Notes: generated from the letters alone by a model not told the origin. DNA of 64,000 nt from Alitta virens (GCA_932294295.1 OW028580.1:8213374-8277373), one strand, 5' to 3'; positions 23,206 through 55,762 are shown, numbered from the stretch's first letter. Numbers and translations: made by a program.

Positions 23206-24330
23206 GAAATTCAATGTTAATCATATTTCTAGTAAAACATTATTTGATGGTGCAAGCGCGTCAATTTACAAAATGCATAATGAAACTGCACCGCCTAGTG
23301 TAAAATTAGAATTTGAAAGCCTGTTAGTGCATTGAATTAAAAGGTCTTTAATAATAGTTTATTATATAGTTGTTTATTCATTATTCATTATTTCCTTCAT
23401 TTACTTTTCAGCGGAAAGGCCTAACAACATTTTACACTTGACATCTATCTGTTCATATCCCTTTTTTTTTTAAAGAAATATCTGTAACAGTTTTATAATT
23501 TTTTCACATATTTTGTTTTCATAGCTAAATGTACTTCATTGTATATTATATTATGCTATTTGTGTGATAAAATCAAAGTGTGGATTTCATTTTAAAGATG
23601 TAAAAGAGCATACTGAATAAATCATGTTGTCATAATAATTTATTATAATATTTTTCCATAGTTATTGTAAAAAAAGCTTATAAAGTATATTATACAAATG
23701 AAGAACACCGTTGGGAGTCACTGCAATGATCTTGACATGGAGATAATTAGTTTCATTCAAAACGGCCTGTCAAATTGAACCTAGACAAAGCTAGACAAGT
23801 TCTGCTTTATGATTCTACCCGCCACTAAATGGAACTGTCTGACTATAGCTGGCTACTCATAGTAGGATCAAAAAGTGCATGTAGCACCCTTTGGTGCATA
23901 TTGGTTGAGAGTTACGCATATATGTCATTTCTTGAAAATATGCAAGTCTATTGTACATATATATTTATGATATATTTAGGTTCTTACATTTACTCCCAGA
24001 ATGCCGATGGGGGCGTGGCTATGGCTAATGCATGAACGAGAGAACGTGAATTTATGAAAAATAATGCTCTTTACTCCTAGGTTTTTTAAATGAAGTGGTC
24101 TTAATTACTGGGTGGTCTTAAATGCGGGGTTCCACACCATTGGCAAACGTAGTCTCTGCATTTGGTCCTAAACATTTCAATTGCCCAGGGCGATAAAATA
24201 TTAATATTCATATTTCATTAATTTGTCAATTTGATATTGACAGTGTGATATTGCATTGGCAAGCATCAGTAAAGCAAAAATTAGTTACGTTTTCACAGAA
24301 CACACTTACTTGTGTATTTGATATCTTTCA
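23206..24330. other. Intergenic spacer with a truncated B-family MITE
   Basis: A B-family fragment runs from TAGTTTCATTCAAAACGGCC at 23748 to about 23996, without its right terminus. At 24097-24146 lies GTGGTCTTAATTACTGGGTG, a motif shared with 34330, 52693, 54606 and 58668, probably the edge of another DNA transposon family. I see no further gene. Confidence 0.6.
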
Positions 24331-25626
24331 ATGATGGATTGGATTAGCTCTATAATTCAAATAAGGATAATATTTTACACTCATTTATTAATATTTGGAT
24401 TATTAGTGTATACTGTCAACTGGGTCAGAATAGTTCAATACAAAACTGACAGACCATACGTGAAATCTAACAAACATACAAGTCATAATCTAGTGTTTAT
24501 TGAAGATAATTTTGCAAGACTGTATTCTTCCACTGCTATTACTTTTGACTGGGTTTGTATACCTCCGCGGAAAAACCTAAGCACTTGCGAAATTCCCACA
24601 CCGAGGAATCTCGCTGTTTACAACTCACAATTAAATAGATCTACAATTGTTTTTCAGCATCGTGTCAGATTTTACACTACCCCAGTCCCAGCTGGGTATA
24701 AAAAGATCAAATATCAATCCGGTTATTTTATTGGATGTTACACTCTGACTTACTCAAATGACTTTTTCAATTTCATAGCAAATGTTTATTACCCTCTATA
24801 TAACCTAGTGAAGGAAACCGATCAGTTAAACAAACCTACAAAAAATGAATTCTACTTTATTGGATGTTTATCGAGAGAAAATTATGTTAAACCATTTTTA
24901 CAATCTTTGAATTTACAAACGGATGACGCCTATTTTTCGTCATACTTAATGCATCCCGGAAAAATTTGCTACCGCCATGCTGTGATGACCCATTCGCGCC
25001 AAAATCTAATCGGACCCAAAGCCATTAAACATTTCAAGAAATTCTACAATATTTCTAGCTATTTGAACTGCTCTACCAATCAGATTGTCCTTATTCAACA
25101 TGATATTGAAATTACAAATACAAAAAGTTTGAAATCAAGCGCAATAAAACAAGGATTTACCAATTTTACAGTCATACATTTGAAAGAAACTCCGGTGCAA
25201 GAAACTGCTAAAATTGTTCACTGTGCAAGACTTCTGCTAGGTGTCGCTGGAGGAGGATTACAATGGTCATACTTCACGCGCCCTCTAGCGGTCATTGTAG
25301 AAATTGCTTGGCCAAATTTTGGCTGGCCTTTTTTTTTCAGTAATTTCAGATCAGGAGAGAAAAATGTAACAGAAAATCACTTTTTGCAACTTACTGGAGA
25401 TATTAAACCTGACAAAAACTGTGATAAAGCTAAAATAATCTCTCATTTGGCGAAATATAATTTCACAAAATCTGACAAAAATTTGACTGTTAAAGATTTG
25501 ATGAAGAAATATCCCCAAGCTGCAATGGGTCGATTCTGTAAGGTAAAAGTGAATACAAGTAAATTTATGTATTTCCTGAATAGAGCAAAAAATGTTGTTG
25601 ACACCAGTTTGAAAAATAAACCATAA
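24331..25626 (+). CDS. GT61-like (DUF563) type II membrane glycosyltransferase, intronless
   Basis: One uninterrupted frame of 431 residues starting MMDW at 24331 (a second ATG follows directly). Residues about 12-33 (IIFYTHLLIFGLLVYTV) form a signal anchor, so the catalytic part would face the Golgi or ER lumen. The C-terminal half has the GT61 layout: a strand QIVLIQHDIEIT (251-262), then VIHLKETPVQETAKIVHCAR (281-300), then the core LLLGVAGGGLQWSYF (301-315) and VIVEIAWP (321-328). In EOGT and relatives the core reads G-V-H-G-A-x-L; here Ala replaces His and Gly replaces Ala, so activity is uncertain. There are many N-glycosylation sequons. The fold assignment is from motif memory; donor and acceptor cannot be told. 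The lack of introns suggests a retrocopy origin or a naturally single-exon family. Confidence 0.83.
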   Translation: MMDWISSIIQIRIIFYTHLLIFGLLVYTVNWVRIVQYKTDRPYVKSNKHTSHNLVFIEDNFARLYSSTAITFDWVCIPPRKNLSTCEIPTPRNLAVYNSQLNRSTIVFQHRVRFYTTPVPAGYKKIKYQSGYFIGCYTLTYSNDFFNFIANVYYPLYNLVKETDQLNKPTKNEFYFIGCLSRENYVKPFLQSLNLQTDDAYFSSYLMHPGKICYRHAVMTHSRQNLIGPKAIKHFKKFYNISSYLNCSTNQIVLIQHDIEITNTKSLKSSAIKQGFTNFTVIHLKETPVQETAKIVHCARLLLGVAGGGLQWSYFTRPLAVIVEIAWPNFGWPFFFSNFRSGEKNVTENHFLQLTGDIKPDKNCDKAKIISHLAKYNFTKSDKNLTVKDLMKKYPQAAMGRFCKVKVNTSKFMYFLNRAKNVVDTSLKNKP

Positions 25627-25681
25627 TTTCATCGCAGTGTTTTTCCTGAATCATGTTTTTATTTTGATATGACCACTGACC

Positions 25682-25963
25682 AGGTCTGTAGCTATAACTG
25701 GCTAATAAAGCCAACTGCCTCTGTCTACTCCTAGCTTATTTTTGGCTTACACCTATCACCACTGAAATATGTATGGACAATAGACATGCATCTTTTCAAC
25801 AACAACAAAATTACAAATATGCATAACTATCAACTTATGCACCAAAAAATGCTGCATGACATGGGTCTTTTAGATCCGGCTTTGAGTAGCAAGCTGTTAT
25901 AGACAGAAAGTAGCTTTGTCTAAGTTTAATTTGACAAGCTATTTTTAATGAAATTAACTGCAG
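25682..25963. mobile_element. B-family MITE, 5'-truncated
   Basis: Starts within the element (GTAGCTATAACTGGCTAATA) and ends with TTTTTAATGAAATTAACTGCA. An AATAAA at 25704, 78 bases after the glycosyltransferase stop, lies inside it and could serve as that gene's poly(A) signal. Confidence 0.75.
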
Positions 25964-27600
25964 CTGTGAATCTATGGGAGATTGGTATAATGGACTTTTT
26001 TTTTTCTATCCTATCCTTTTCTTCACTGGTCGCAACAGAGTGTACCATGAAAAAGCTAGTTCAGATTTACGATTACATCACCAACTATTTATATCACAGG
26101 TTGCGCATACTTTTTGACACTAATAAAAAGTGGTCGAACTGAAATGACATGATATACTTCCTAGCAGCAATATCACCAAATATGCTATATATAGCAAGTA
26201 TGAGAAATGAATTAGATCATGGAAAATATTTATCGAAGAATGCAATCAATAATGGACAATACATTTAATTAAAATCAACCATTTAGTCTTAATTTTGCGA
26301 GCACTTCAGAAGGACTGGTCACCTGCGATTGAACATTTGATAGCATTTAATGGTGAGGTGGAATAGTGAGTTAAAGAAGCAGTCAGTCAGTCAGTCAGTC
26401 AGTCAGTCAAGAAAACTATATCGTCGCCACAGCATGTAAATCAAACATAAGGATGATCTCATAGTAGGCCTACATGATTTTAAATGATTGAAACCAAACA
26501 CTTGCAATGCACAGCCCTTGCCAAAACTTAAACGACTAAACATCTATTGGATGGTGAGGCTGTAGGCACCCTGTTGATCTAATACAATGCACATATATTT
26601 TGGCCAAATTAAACTGATCCCACAGATGCAGTGATATTGTTGAAGTCAATATTCTGGAGTTAGATTTCTAGAGCAATTGATTTTTGAGGGGTTGTTGTAG
26701 GGCTTGATAAAAAAACATCTTTTAATTTTCTTGGTTTTCTTCATTAAATTACCTACCTAGAATAAGGCCCATGCAGGCTGAGAAAGCATTATGAAAAAAA
26801 TGTAGCGGCATTTATTCGAGGTATTTCCTAACTGTTCAGCATTTTTGGTGCACTCTGTTCAGTGAAGTATGACCAGTGACCTAACCACAAGGAAGGCATG
26901 TTAAAGTCCCCACCCACAACCATAACACACACGTCCATGTGCAAGCAATTGTCCTATGTGTGCAGTGCGCACACTTACTGAGTCAGGGTTCAACAAAGGC
27001 CTAAAACATTGCCACGGTGTAGAATTTACTGTTTTTATGTCTGTGTGTTTATCAGCTGAAGGGAACTATATTATTTTCATCTCATCATTACGTCTGCCTC
27101 TGACAGCTGGCCAAATAAGCTGACTTAGCTGCAGATTAGTAGAATTGAGGGGGTGCAATTAATATATTCATCTGGTATATTTTAATTATAGATACGGCTA
27201 GTTATAGCTTCAAGTAGAGTCTGTACTAGCTACAGGCAGACAAAGTTAGCCACATACAAAGAGTTTTACTGTACAACGATTTATGCAATTTTTATAAGCC
27301 CAGACTATTATCTCGTTCTTAAACATGGCCCTGCTAATAAAATAAAGTATCATTAATTAAATAATGAGTATGGTTAAAATTCAAAAAATTTTTGTATGAT
27401 AACAAAAAAGTGATGATATGAACAATAGGCAGCAGCAGCTTTGGCACCAAGCACCCAGTGTAGTGCACTAGTGTGGCATAGGAATGCGTGAATAATGGAC
27501 TTATTACAGATATTTAGCGATAAATAAACATCAAAGTAGTTAAGACTGTCATGCCTAAGTATGTGTAAAGTGTTGTAAGAGGAAAAAAAGCCAGAATTTC
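25964..27600. other. Intergenic DNA without a recognised gene
   Basis: The interval holds the AGTC array (26381-26409) and an S2 SINE fragment at 27071-27150 (CATCATTACGTCTGCCTCTG and GCTGACTTAGCTGCAG). A B-like scrap lies at 27195-27250. Otherwise it is AT-rich and unstructured. Confidence 0.55.
26381..26409. repeat. (AGTC)n microsatellite
   Basis: Seven uninterrupted AGTC tetramers. Confidence 0.95.
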
Positions 27601-27609
27601 CCTGAAATC

Positions 27610-28026
27610 ATGGCGGATATGTGTGAGGTGAGCAACGCGCCGTTTGTTTATATTTTTCCACTGACCATTTACAAAAAATCTAGCGGGGATTTTGGTCCAT
27701 TTGTGATTTTCGGGAATATTTAGGATGTCCTTGTGCCAGGACAGTTGAAATTATTGCTTGACATGCATTATACAACAAGTTATCCAGCTTTGTTCTCACC
27801 AACCCTATTCATTACTATGGTGCTCGGCCTGGTTTTGGTTCCGGAAGTAGTCATTTTCTGCTCACCAATGCTGAAGAGTCAGCTTTCACTTGCAGAGCCT
27901 ATTGTCTTAAGCCTAATTTATATTGAAAATGAAAACACGCAGTGGCTATTGAGTCAAATTATAATGACAGAAATCATGAGGTGTACTTTGCTGCTGAATG
28001 CAGATCGCGGATTGGTCGAGAGCTGA
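27610..28026 (+). CDS. Weak candidate: two-exon reading frame, unrecognised
   Basis: ATGGCGGATATGTGTGAG followed by a good donor GTGAGC (27628) could join a TTTAG acceptor at 27723, reading MADMCEDVLVPGQLKLLLDM and onward to a stop at 28024-28026 (about 107 residues). The ATG context and CG content are promising. The protein is hydrophobic-rich with no recognised motif, and the putative intron is only about 95 bp. It may equally be chance or part of a longer gene whose other exons I cannot see. Confidence 0.2.
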
Positions 28027-28109
28027 GAGATATATTTCTGTATTAACAAAATGGTCAGTTAAGCCACACCCTCTCCACCGATATTTTCTGTATTTCTCTT
28101 TTGACATCG

Positions 28110-28302
28110 GGGTGGGGGCCTGACTCAGTGGTAGCATGCTGGGCTTCCAACTACTGGGTCCCGGGTTCAATTCCCAGTCGAGCCTAAGTTGGATGGCTGT
28201 TTCATCCTTCGTCTCATTGCCATGGTCCCTGCCTGTCCTAATTAGCCCATCAGGTGCAGAAAAACAGGACGTTATGCTCTAATCCACCCATCCCACCCAT
28301 TT
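28110..28302 (+). mobile_element. tRNA-derived SINE family S1, full length
   Basis: GGGGGCCTGACTCAGTGGTAG (A box), CCCGGGTTCAATTCCCAG (B box), the standard body, and a CCACCCATCCCACCCA 3' end. One of the best preserved copies. Confidence 0.9.
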
Positions 28303-29640
28303 CGTTTGATGCAGCATTCACTAAGCGCTCTCATCATGGTAGTTCACAAAAAAAACGAAACGATGTTTTTTTGGGACAAAATATCGGCATATGCACTGTT
28401 CCAAATTAAATATGAATTCACAAATCAGGTAAATTATATTTCCTGGACACTTGGGAATTTTTGACATCGCTGTTTGACCGCGATTTTTGTTGCTCGAAAA
28501 TGATCACAATATAGTGTCAAATGTGATCTGCCTTATGATTTTAGGTGTTCGGAAAAGACAGAGGATAAAATCGTTACCACATGTAATTTTGAGAATACAG
28601 GAATTTATTTCACTACGTTTTCATATTTCCACTCTGTGGAATAAGTTCCTTAATTCTCAAATTAAACGTGATAACTATCAAAATCATAAAAAAAATAAAA
28701 TGCAATTCTAAGAAATCACTGGTTCGCCGTCATGGTTTGGAATATCAAACTAAATGCATTTTACTGGAGATGGAAACCCCATTACACTTACTTCTATAAT
28801 CATCTGTGTAACTGGTGTTTGAGAGTAGGAAATTTAACCATAATGGGAAATGTTATATCCTACCATTTACATGATGTCGATGACCAAACTGACTTCTTTT
28901 TTTTTTTTTTGGTTCGGAGACACGATTCCTTAAAAGCAACAAATTGAAGCATAATCGAAAGCATGATCCACCAATTCTAAAAATAGAATGCGAAAAAAGC
29001 ACTTGGGGCAAAAAAATAAAAATAGAATTCCAAGTATAAACACGTGTTTGAGTCTTTACAAAATGAATAAATTCCAATGAATTGAATTGAATTAAAATGC
29101 TGTATATTATGACCCATCTGTGCAAGTAATCTCATTGTCTAAAAAACTAAAAAGCACATGAAGAAACACTGCAATAAATATAAATGCCGAGCGAAAAAAA
29201 TTGATATGGTTAGACATTTTTGATATTAGATACATATCATAGGGATAATTTGTTCACTGGAGACTGGATATTTTGTACCAACTGTAGAACAATATCACAT
29301 ATATTAGTTATTCTGTTCATTACATAACATAGCAGGCCGTATTAAATTGAAGTAAGCTTTAGTAAGGCACACTTGTCAAAGGTCATTATATTATTCACAT
29401 ATGATGTGAAAGATCATTGTGACCAATGACTTTTTGAGGCACGATTCGTGATTTTAAGAAAAGGATGTTCAAAAAGTTCTTCGGTGATTCACGAATACTC
29501 TGTAACGTCACGTATGGGTCACGCTTGGTTGGAGACGTGAGTGTACCATAATTGTGTATTTTGTCGTGTTTGAATAGTGTCACGCTTGGCTGGAGTTGTA
29601 ACTCACGATTGCCTGACGAATCAGATTCGGTCCTTCTGGC
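28303..29640. other. Upstream region of the Reeler gene, AT-rich
   Basis: No gene is supported here; the short frames are in AT-rich or homopolymer sequence (for example T12 near 28898). The last 180 bp hold repeated sequence blocks described in the promoter entry. Confidence 0.5.
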
Positions 29641-29670
29641 GTATAAATACGGCAGCAATCCCCCCAAAAA
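29500..29670 (+). promoter_or_regulatory. TATA promoter of the Reeler gene with a direct repeat
   Basis: TATAAATA at 29642-29649 places a start site near 29672, giving a 5' UTR of about 100 nt before the ATG at 29775. Upstream, GTCACGCTTGG(T/C)TGGAG occurs twice, near 29518 and 29579, about 60 bp apart. Each copy is followed by a GTGAG or CTCAC word. The spacing and conservation suggest paired factor sites. Confidence 0.6.
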
Positions 29671-29774
29671 TCATTTGATAAGTATTTCTACATGTGAAGG
29701 AGTTAAAATATATCGCAGATAACTCAGTGTTCGAGTGCAGTGTCGCCCAATATTGAGAAATCTGTGATTTGAAG

Positions 29775-32731
29775 ATGGTTTTTGCAATTAGTTCTACTTT
29801 AACACGACTAGTGGCGCTAGTGCTGCTGTCAACTGGCCCCCTAGTGGAGGCTTACGAAACTGGCGCCCCGCGACAAAGTTGTTCATCGGACAAGCCTGGT
29901 CATGGAAGTTACAGAAATATTGGTTATAGGTTGGAAGTCAACAGTACCAGTATTCAGCCTGGAGAAACGGTGACAGGTGAGAAACTAGACCTAGGCCTAC
30001 CTGGATTTTTTTTTTCCGTGCCCTACTTTCAATTTAAAACAATGTCCTGTAACTTATGAAAATAAGCTAAGTCAAGAAAAGACAAGACATTATAAGATGA
30101 GATGAGATGAGATGATACAAGATAAGATAAGACAAGATAGGCCGAACAAGTATTTTTTATCGGCTGTTTTTATTCTTGTTATAGAATATATTATTTTATG
30201 ATGGAAACAATTATTAGTCCATTCCATTCTAATTTATATTAATACATTTTAGACTAGATATGGTAAAACGCATTTTTTTAATTATTACAGTAACTGTGGA
30301 CGGAGGAACATGGCAGGGTATGAAATTACAAGGTTTGCTGGCAGATGGCAGCTCCAGTACCCCTTTAGGGGTGTTTGGGAGTGTCCCAAATGGACTTAAA
30401 ACAACCCGTTGCACCAACGACGGGGACACCATTACACAGTCATCTGAAGACAACAAGGGGCGCACCAGCTTCACATGGCAAGCGCCATCTAGTGTTAATG
30501 GTCAGATGCAGATTTCAATCAAGTTAGTACAGTATTTATTTAATTTTTTTTATTTAATTTTTTTTTCAATTTCAGATCCATGAGTTTTAATTTATGAATT
30601 ATATGATTTGAAAATAAACAATTGAAGTAAATATTCATATATGGCACTCAAAAGTCCTGGGCCTTCTTATGACAAGGGTAGTAACACTGTGACTCAGACA
30701 CCTTACATGACAATTTAACAAGTATACAAAGAAAAACAAAGAGGAACAATATCTATATATTAATATAATTGTACATTTCTGAGGAAGGGGAGACTTCCTT
30801 AAGACATGTACGGTGGCTGATAGGAAGCCACCCCAAGTAGAAAAGGGAACCAACACACTTCATAATGGGAGTAAATCAAGGAAGACACTTCGATCATTAA
30901 ATATTGCTCATTTCATGGCAATCAATTGTCCCCAATATCAAAATGTTCAGTCTGGGATGGTGTATATTTTAACTTTTCTGATGAAGACATTTTTTTATTT
31001 ATCGTAATTTTAACTTTAATGTTTATATTTGACTATTCTTAATTGTATTCTTTCTGATTATCCGATATAAATCTTCCTCAAAACCATAATTTTCTGACTT
31101 TTTTTGCTGTTCACAGAGGACCAGTTCTGATGGGGTTCAGTACATATGACAGGGTCGCATCGCCAATGATAATTATTGCCAGTTCATCTGGTGTCCCACC
31201 CCAGGCGACACCCGCTCCCCCACAGAACCCGCAGAACCCTCAAAATGAAACACCGAAGGATCCCAATGAGTCGTCTGAAGAAGATGAGAAGTCTCACGAA
31301 GAGGAAGATCAAAATCAGCAGTCAGCAGGAAATGGACAAGAATCACTCAGTAAGTCCGGTGCTTCTTCAAATTAATGTTTAATCTTTTACAAGCTAAACT
31401 GGTTTGTCCCTTATACTAAACCAGTTTTGATTCCTTAAAAAAACCAATATTTTGCAAATACCAATTTTGGTATTTTGAAAAATTTAATTTCTGGTGTACT
31501 ATGATAACCATTCACAAACTGTCAGATGGAGTTTCACAAGTGGCTTATCTAACATGTTAGCTGCCCCTTTTCTCTGTTAAAACACGGCTCATAGATAAAC
31601 AATGATTACATGACTGTGGATAATCCTGATTGACAAAGTGTAAAAACTGAAAACTCCCGTTGGTAATTACAAAAACATAAGTGTCCAATGGATTTTTGTA
31701 CAATCAAAGTTGACTGTGTATGACCTTGTTTTAAATTTTTTTTAACCTATTGGTTTTTTGAACAACCAGATTTGTCCCCCAATAGTTTTAGAGTTTATTC
31801 GGATATATAAAAACCATGAAAGGTAACATAAGATCTCGTGGAGAATATTGATCTCCTCTAGAAAAAACCTCGCCATCCGCCACTAAACCAAGGAATCTAG
31901 TGGGTCCACTGGAAGCTAACACATAAGTACTTAATGATGATAAATACATCTTACATTTCTTGTCAATTTTGAAGCTTTTGGTGTTTGATGTGTGTTTTTT
32001 CAAGTCAGATCTATAGCTTAGAAGTTATTAAGTGTTTTTGCTAATATGGAACGTCAGTTGAGCCATAAATTAGGTGTATGCAGTTTGGTATGGCTTGGCT
32101 TGGCTTCTTGACGTATTTCTAGTTGATTAGCTGAAACATATATATATATAAATCTATTAGTTTTATGTAGAATTTTGATTCCCGATCTCCAGATTGAAGA
32201 CAATCGCTGAATATACGTTCCGGAGATTCAAAATTTGGCCAAATTTTTCGGTGATGTCTCGTCATCCCGGATAAATTTAGTTTGTTATGGAATTCGATTT
32301 GGGTTATTTATTAACGTTTAGATTGTTTATTAATTCAAAATTATTTGGACTTCAAATCACATGTGCAGTCATCAGTGGTGCATGTGTACACTCCTCATTA
32401 TATCTCCACTATCATTTCATGATTTAATTATCCTTCAAAACTTAATGTCTCTTAGCCTAGACCTGTGTTTTGGGTCCAGCTGAGCTTAGAATGACAGTGA
32501 CCAGTCCAGCAAACCTATTAGTTGTACTGGAGAAAGGCCTGTTTACGTTTGATGGTCTTTGAAATGAAAATGTATTTTGTCTAATATAACCTTTGAATAT
32601 ATATACTGAAATGTTTGACAAAGATCTGAATTTCGTGTATTTTATTCATTTTGTTTTGTCCTGCAGATGGCTCAAATGGTTGGAGGATGTTACTATTTCT
32701 GGGCAGCGTCTTCGTATTCTGTTTATTTTAA
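29775..32731 (+). CDS. Reeler-domain (Hdd11/defence-protein-like) protein with C-terminal hydrophobic tail
   Basis: Four exons: 29775-29976, 30291-30522, 31117-31349 and 32667-32731 (stop TAA 32729-32731), phases matching, 243 residues. Residues 1-26 are a signal peptide (ending PLVEA). The Reeler domain covers about 28-160, with the family words GAPRQSCSSDKPGHGSY (30-46), QPGETVTVTV (61-70), LQGLLADG, CTNDGDTITQSS (108-119) and TSFTWQAPSSVNGQ. A Pro/Gln/Glu-rich acidic stalk follows (about 171-222). The last residues, GWRMLLFLGSVFVFCLF, form a hydrophobic tail with no basic cytoplasmic end, as in GPI-anchored proteins; a simple tail anchor is the alternative. Relatives act in insect haemocyte nodulation or bind microbes, so an extracellular immune or adhesion role is an inference. 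The exon 2 donor is GTTAGT, slightly unusual. A poly(A) signal AATAAA is at 32890. Confidence 0.92.
30070..30140. repeat. (GATGA)n/(GATAA)n simple repeat in intron 1 of the Reeler gene
   Basis: AGATGAGATGAGATGAGATG and neighbouring AAGATAAGATAAGACAAG form a purine-rich pentamer stretch. Confidence 0.85.
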
Positions 32732-32889
32732 TGGAAGTCAATGTAAGAGTTAATTTCATAACTGTTATGAATTATTATCTTATTTGAGTATTTTCCAAAA
32801 TTGGACAAAATGAGCTAATTAAATATTAAATAATATAAATTGTCTACATGTTGTCCATTTACTGTTGAAATGAATGTTATTGGCATTGA

Positions 32890-34064
32890 AATAAAATAAA
32901 TAACCTCAATATATGATGTTTCTTTTTTTTTCTTATACTTTTTATAAAGATATATTGTGTGATCGTTACGTTCGAGGGAAACTTGCTCTGTTATCCAAAA
33001 TAAGAAATAGAAAAACTATGCTTAAGAAACCATTATTGCATCACTTGATGCATGATCAAACGTTGATAAAAAAGAAAAAAAAAATTTGGGGATTCTGATT
33101 AACAAAACCATGTTTAGCATTTAATTCAAAGTTACATAAAACATTATATTTTCTCAAATAAAAACAAAATCTCTTGTTTAGTTTTTTAATCATGCTCTTT
33201 ACTACTGTTCACAAACTGATTCTAAATATTTACAATATTAATAACATGTAGCAGTGTCATTTTTTATAATTGTATTTCTTTGATTTGGCATTTAACCACA
33301 GCCATATTGAGATTCTAGCCTACATTTCCCTACAGACTCCGAGTTGTCAATCTTCAAATAACATGATAAACATAAAAGAACATAATTTACCATAACAATA
33401 TCATTATTAATTTGCCTACATTTCTACGATATTTATTAACTATTGTTTATATATCTATAATGTCATCTAATACTAAAATATTTGCTACATTCAGGGTCCC
33501 TACATTTTTAATAGATTCATATATAATTAACATCGTCATATAGCAATATATGTACAAGTTAAGATACATAACATTTATGAAAAATATACAATATCTATTA
33601 TACAATAACACTGAAAACAATGCAATGCTACAATATATATATTATATATATTCATCTTTGTACAATCATTTGACACAAAATACTAATTAGTCACAGCCTG
33701 TAATGATAGTGTCGCCCCCTAGAGTTTATTTAAGGAGGCAAAATACAAATTTTTACTCTCCAAAAATTATCACATTAAATCAACACTCTGTTTTTGTTTT
33801 ATCTTACAGTTCACATCAGCAATACTTCACATTTCTTCAAACTACATGAATTAATAGTAGGTTATGACATTATCAACACATTTATATTTTACCAGAAAAG
33901 AACTTAAACAAATGTTTGTCACTATGACTACGGAGCACTCATCGTACCTTATATGGCTAAACTGACTATCTAAGAGTGCTATTTGAAATGACTAACATTC
34001 GTCATTTGATAACTTTACACTAATAATGTGTTATGACATCATTATAACCATTATATTACAGCCT
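32890..34064. other. AT-rich intergenic DNA between convergent genes
   Basis: Follows the Reeler gene's poly(A) signal. Very AT-rich with many AATAAA-like words; no gene or structured element seen. Confidence 0.55.
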
Positions 34065-34195
34065 ACATGGCCAAATGTGCCACAGGCGTATTCCATGAGA
34101 AGGATAAACGCATGGAAAACGCATGGTTTTTGCCTAATTAATATGAGGTGAAAACCATGCATTTATCCAAACGCACGGAGCACATTTGGCCATGT
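34065..34195. mobile_element. A-family palindromic MITE (copy A4, internally deleted)
   Basis: ACATGGCCAAATGTGCCACA to GAGCACATTTGGCCATGT, with TA flanks on both sides. About 20 bp shorter than A1 because the right arm lost part of its GCGTTTTCCATG unit. Confidence 0.85.
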
Positions 34196-34329
34196 ATTCA
34201 CTTAAAAAAAGTTTCAGATATATTTTTCCATCTTTCAGAATATTTTTGAAAGGGACTGATTGATAAACAGGCGTCCAATTCATACTTTTTTTGCTTCCTG
34301 ATGAACTGACACTTTTTTAATAAATTGAA

Positions 34330-34412
34330 GAATACAGTGGAACCTCGCCAGTAAGACCACACTAGTGGTTGCAAAATTGGTCTCAATGGCGAGGTGGTCT
34401 CAATAGAAAAGC
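34330..34412. mobile_element. Fragment of a DNA transposon family (GTGGAACCTC / GAGGTGGTCT motif)
   Basis: AGTGGAACCTCGCCAGTAAG followed within 70 bp by GGCGAGGTGGTCTCAATAG. Related words occur at 24097-24146, 52693-52745, 54606-54680 and 58668-58735. The family name is not known to me. Confidence 0.45.
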
Positions 34413-34693
34413 AAAATACACTGGTAGTATAATCTAGGATCTAGTAATGGATGATATTATTGGTGAGGAGGTATTTAAACTGCTAGGGGTTCTTTGTGCT
34501 TTCTCGTAGTTTATTTCTTAGATAATTAATGTATTCTTATCTTAAAAAATTGTAAACAATTTTTTATACCCTTCCACCGTGTCAAAATCTGTCACACATA
34601 TTTTTAAAAAGGAGAACTTGAACAAATTGGGAATCATAAATCAGAAAACATATTACAATATTTGCAGCAGAAGCTTCCACCAACCTATTTTGT

Positions 34694-34846
34694 ACATGGC
34701 AAATTGTGCCACATGCATTTCCCATGCATTTGGATAAACGCATGGAAAACGCATGGTTTTTGCCTCATTATAATTAGCTAAAAACCATGCGTTTTCCATG
34801 CGTTTATCCTTCTCATGGAAAATGCACGTGGCACATTTGGCCATGT
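34694..34846. mobile_element. A-family palindromic MITE (copy A5)
   Basis: ACATGGCAAATTGTGCCACA to GGCACATTTGGCCATGT, full length, about 500 bp from A4. Confidence 0.85.
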
Positions 34847-35525
34847 TGTAGTTCAACATGACTGACTACAGCACTGCCAAAACATTGTTACAAAGCCAGA
34901 TTGTCACAGTGACTGTTTTATAAAAAAGAAGAACCAATAAATCTGATTATAGCACCTGGACACCATGTTGTGTTAGGTCATTACGTAATTTGGTGTGAAT
35001 TAAATTTCTGCTACAAAATTTTCCATATTATTTATCAGTTTCAATTGATCCCACAAACACAAAGCCAGTAATTTCTATCTAGTGCCTAAGGTCATACGTA
35101 GTTTGTCATAAATACATTGCATTATTATAAAATACTTACAAGAACAAGTAGTTCAGTGACACAGCCTTTGTTTTGCAATTGTCAATTGCAATTACATCTT
35201 ATAATACCACAATAATAATTTTACATTACGTACCTGTACATTTATTGATTGCAAAATTGCCCAAAACATCTATACGTGTTAATATTATAATATATAATCC
35301 CATACATTATATGTACAGCTGCTGTAAATTTATGCAAATGTGAATTAAATTATCTCAACTAATTGCAATTGGTCTCTTACTTATATATCAGTATATGCAC
35401 CATGAACATTTATTATATCGCTGATCTACCACACTTAACATTTGGCTTCTCAAGTCGAATATTCCTTATCATATGATTATGAAGATTCATAATGAAGATC
35501 CATAATAAAGACTCACAATGAAGAC

Positions 35526-55762
<20,237 letters not shown>

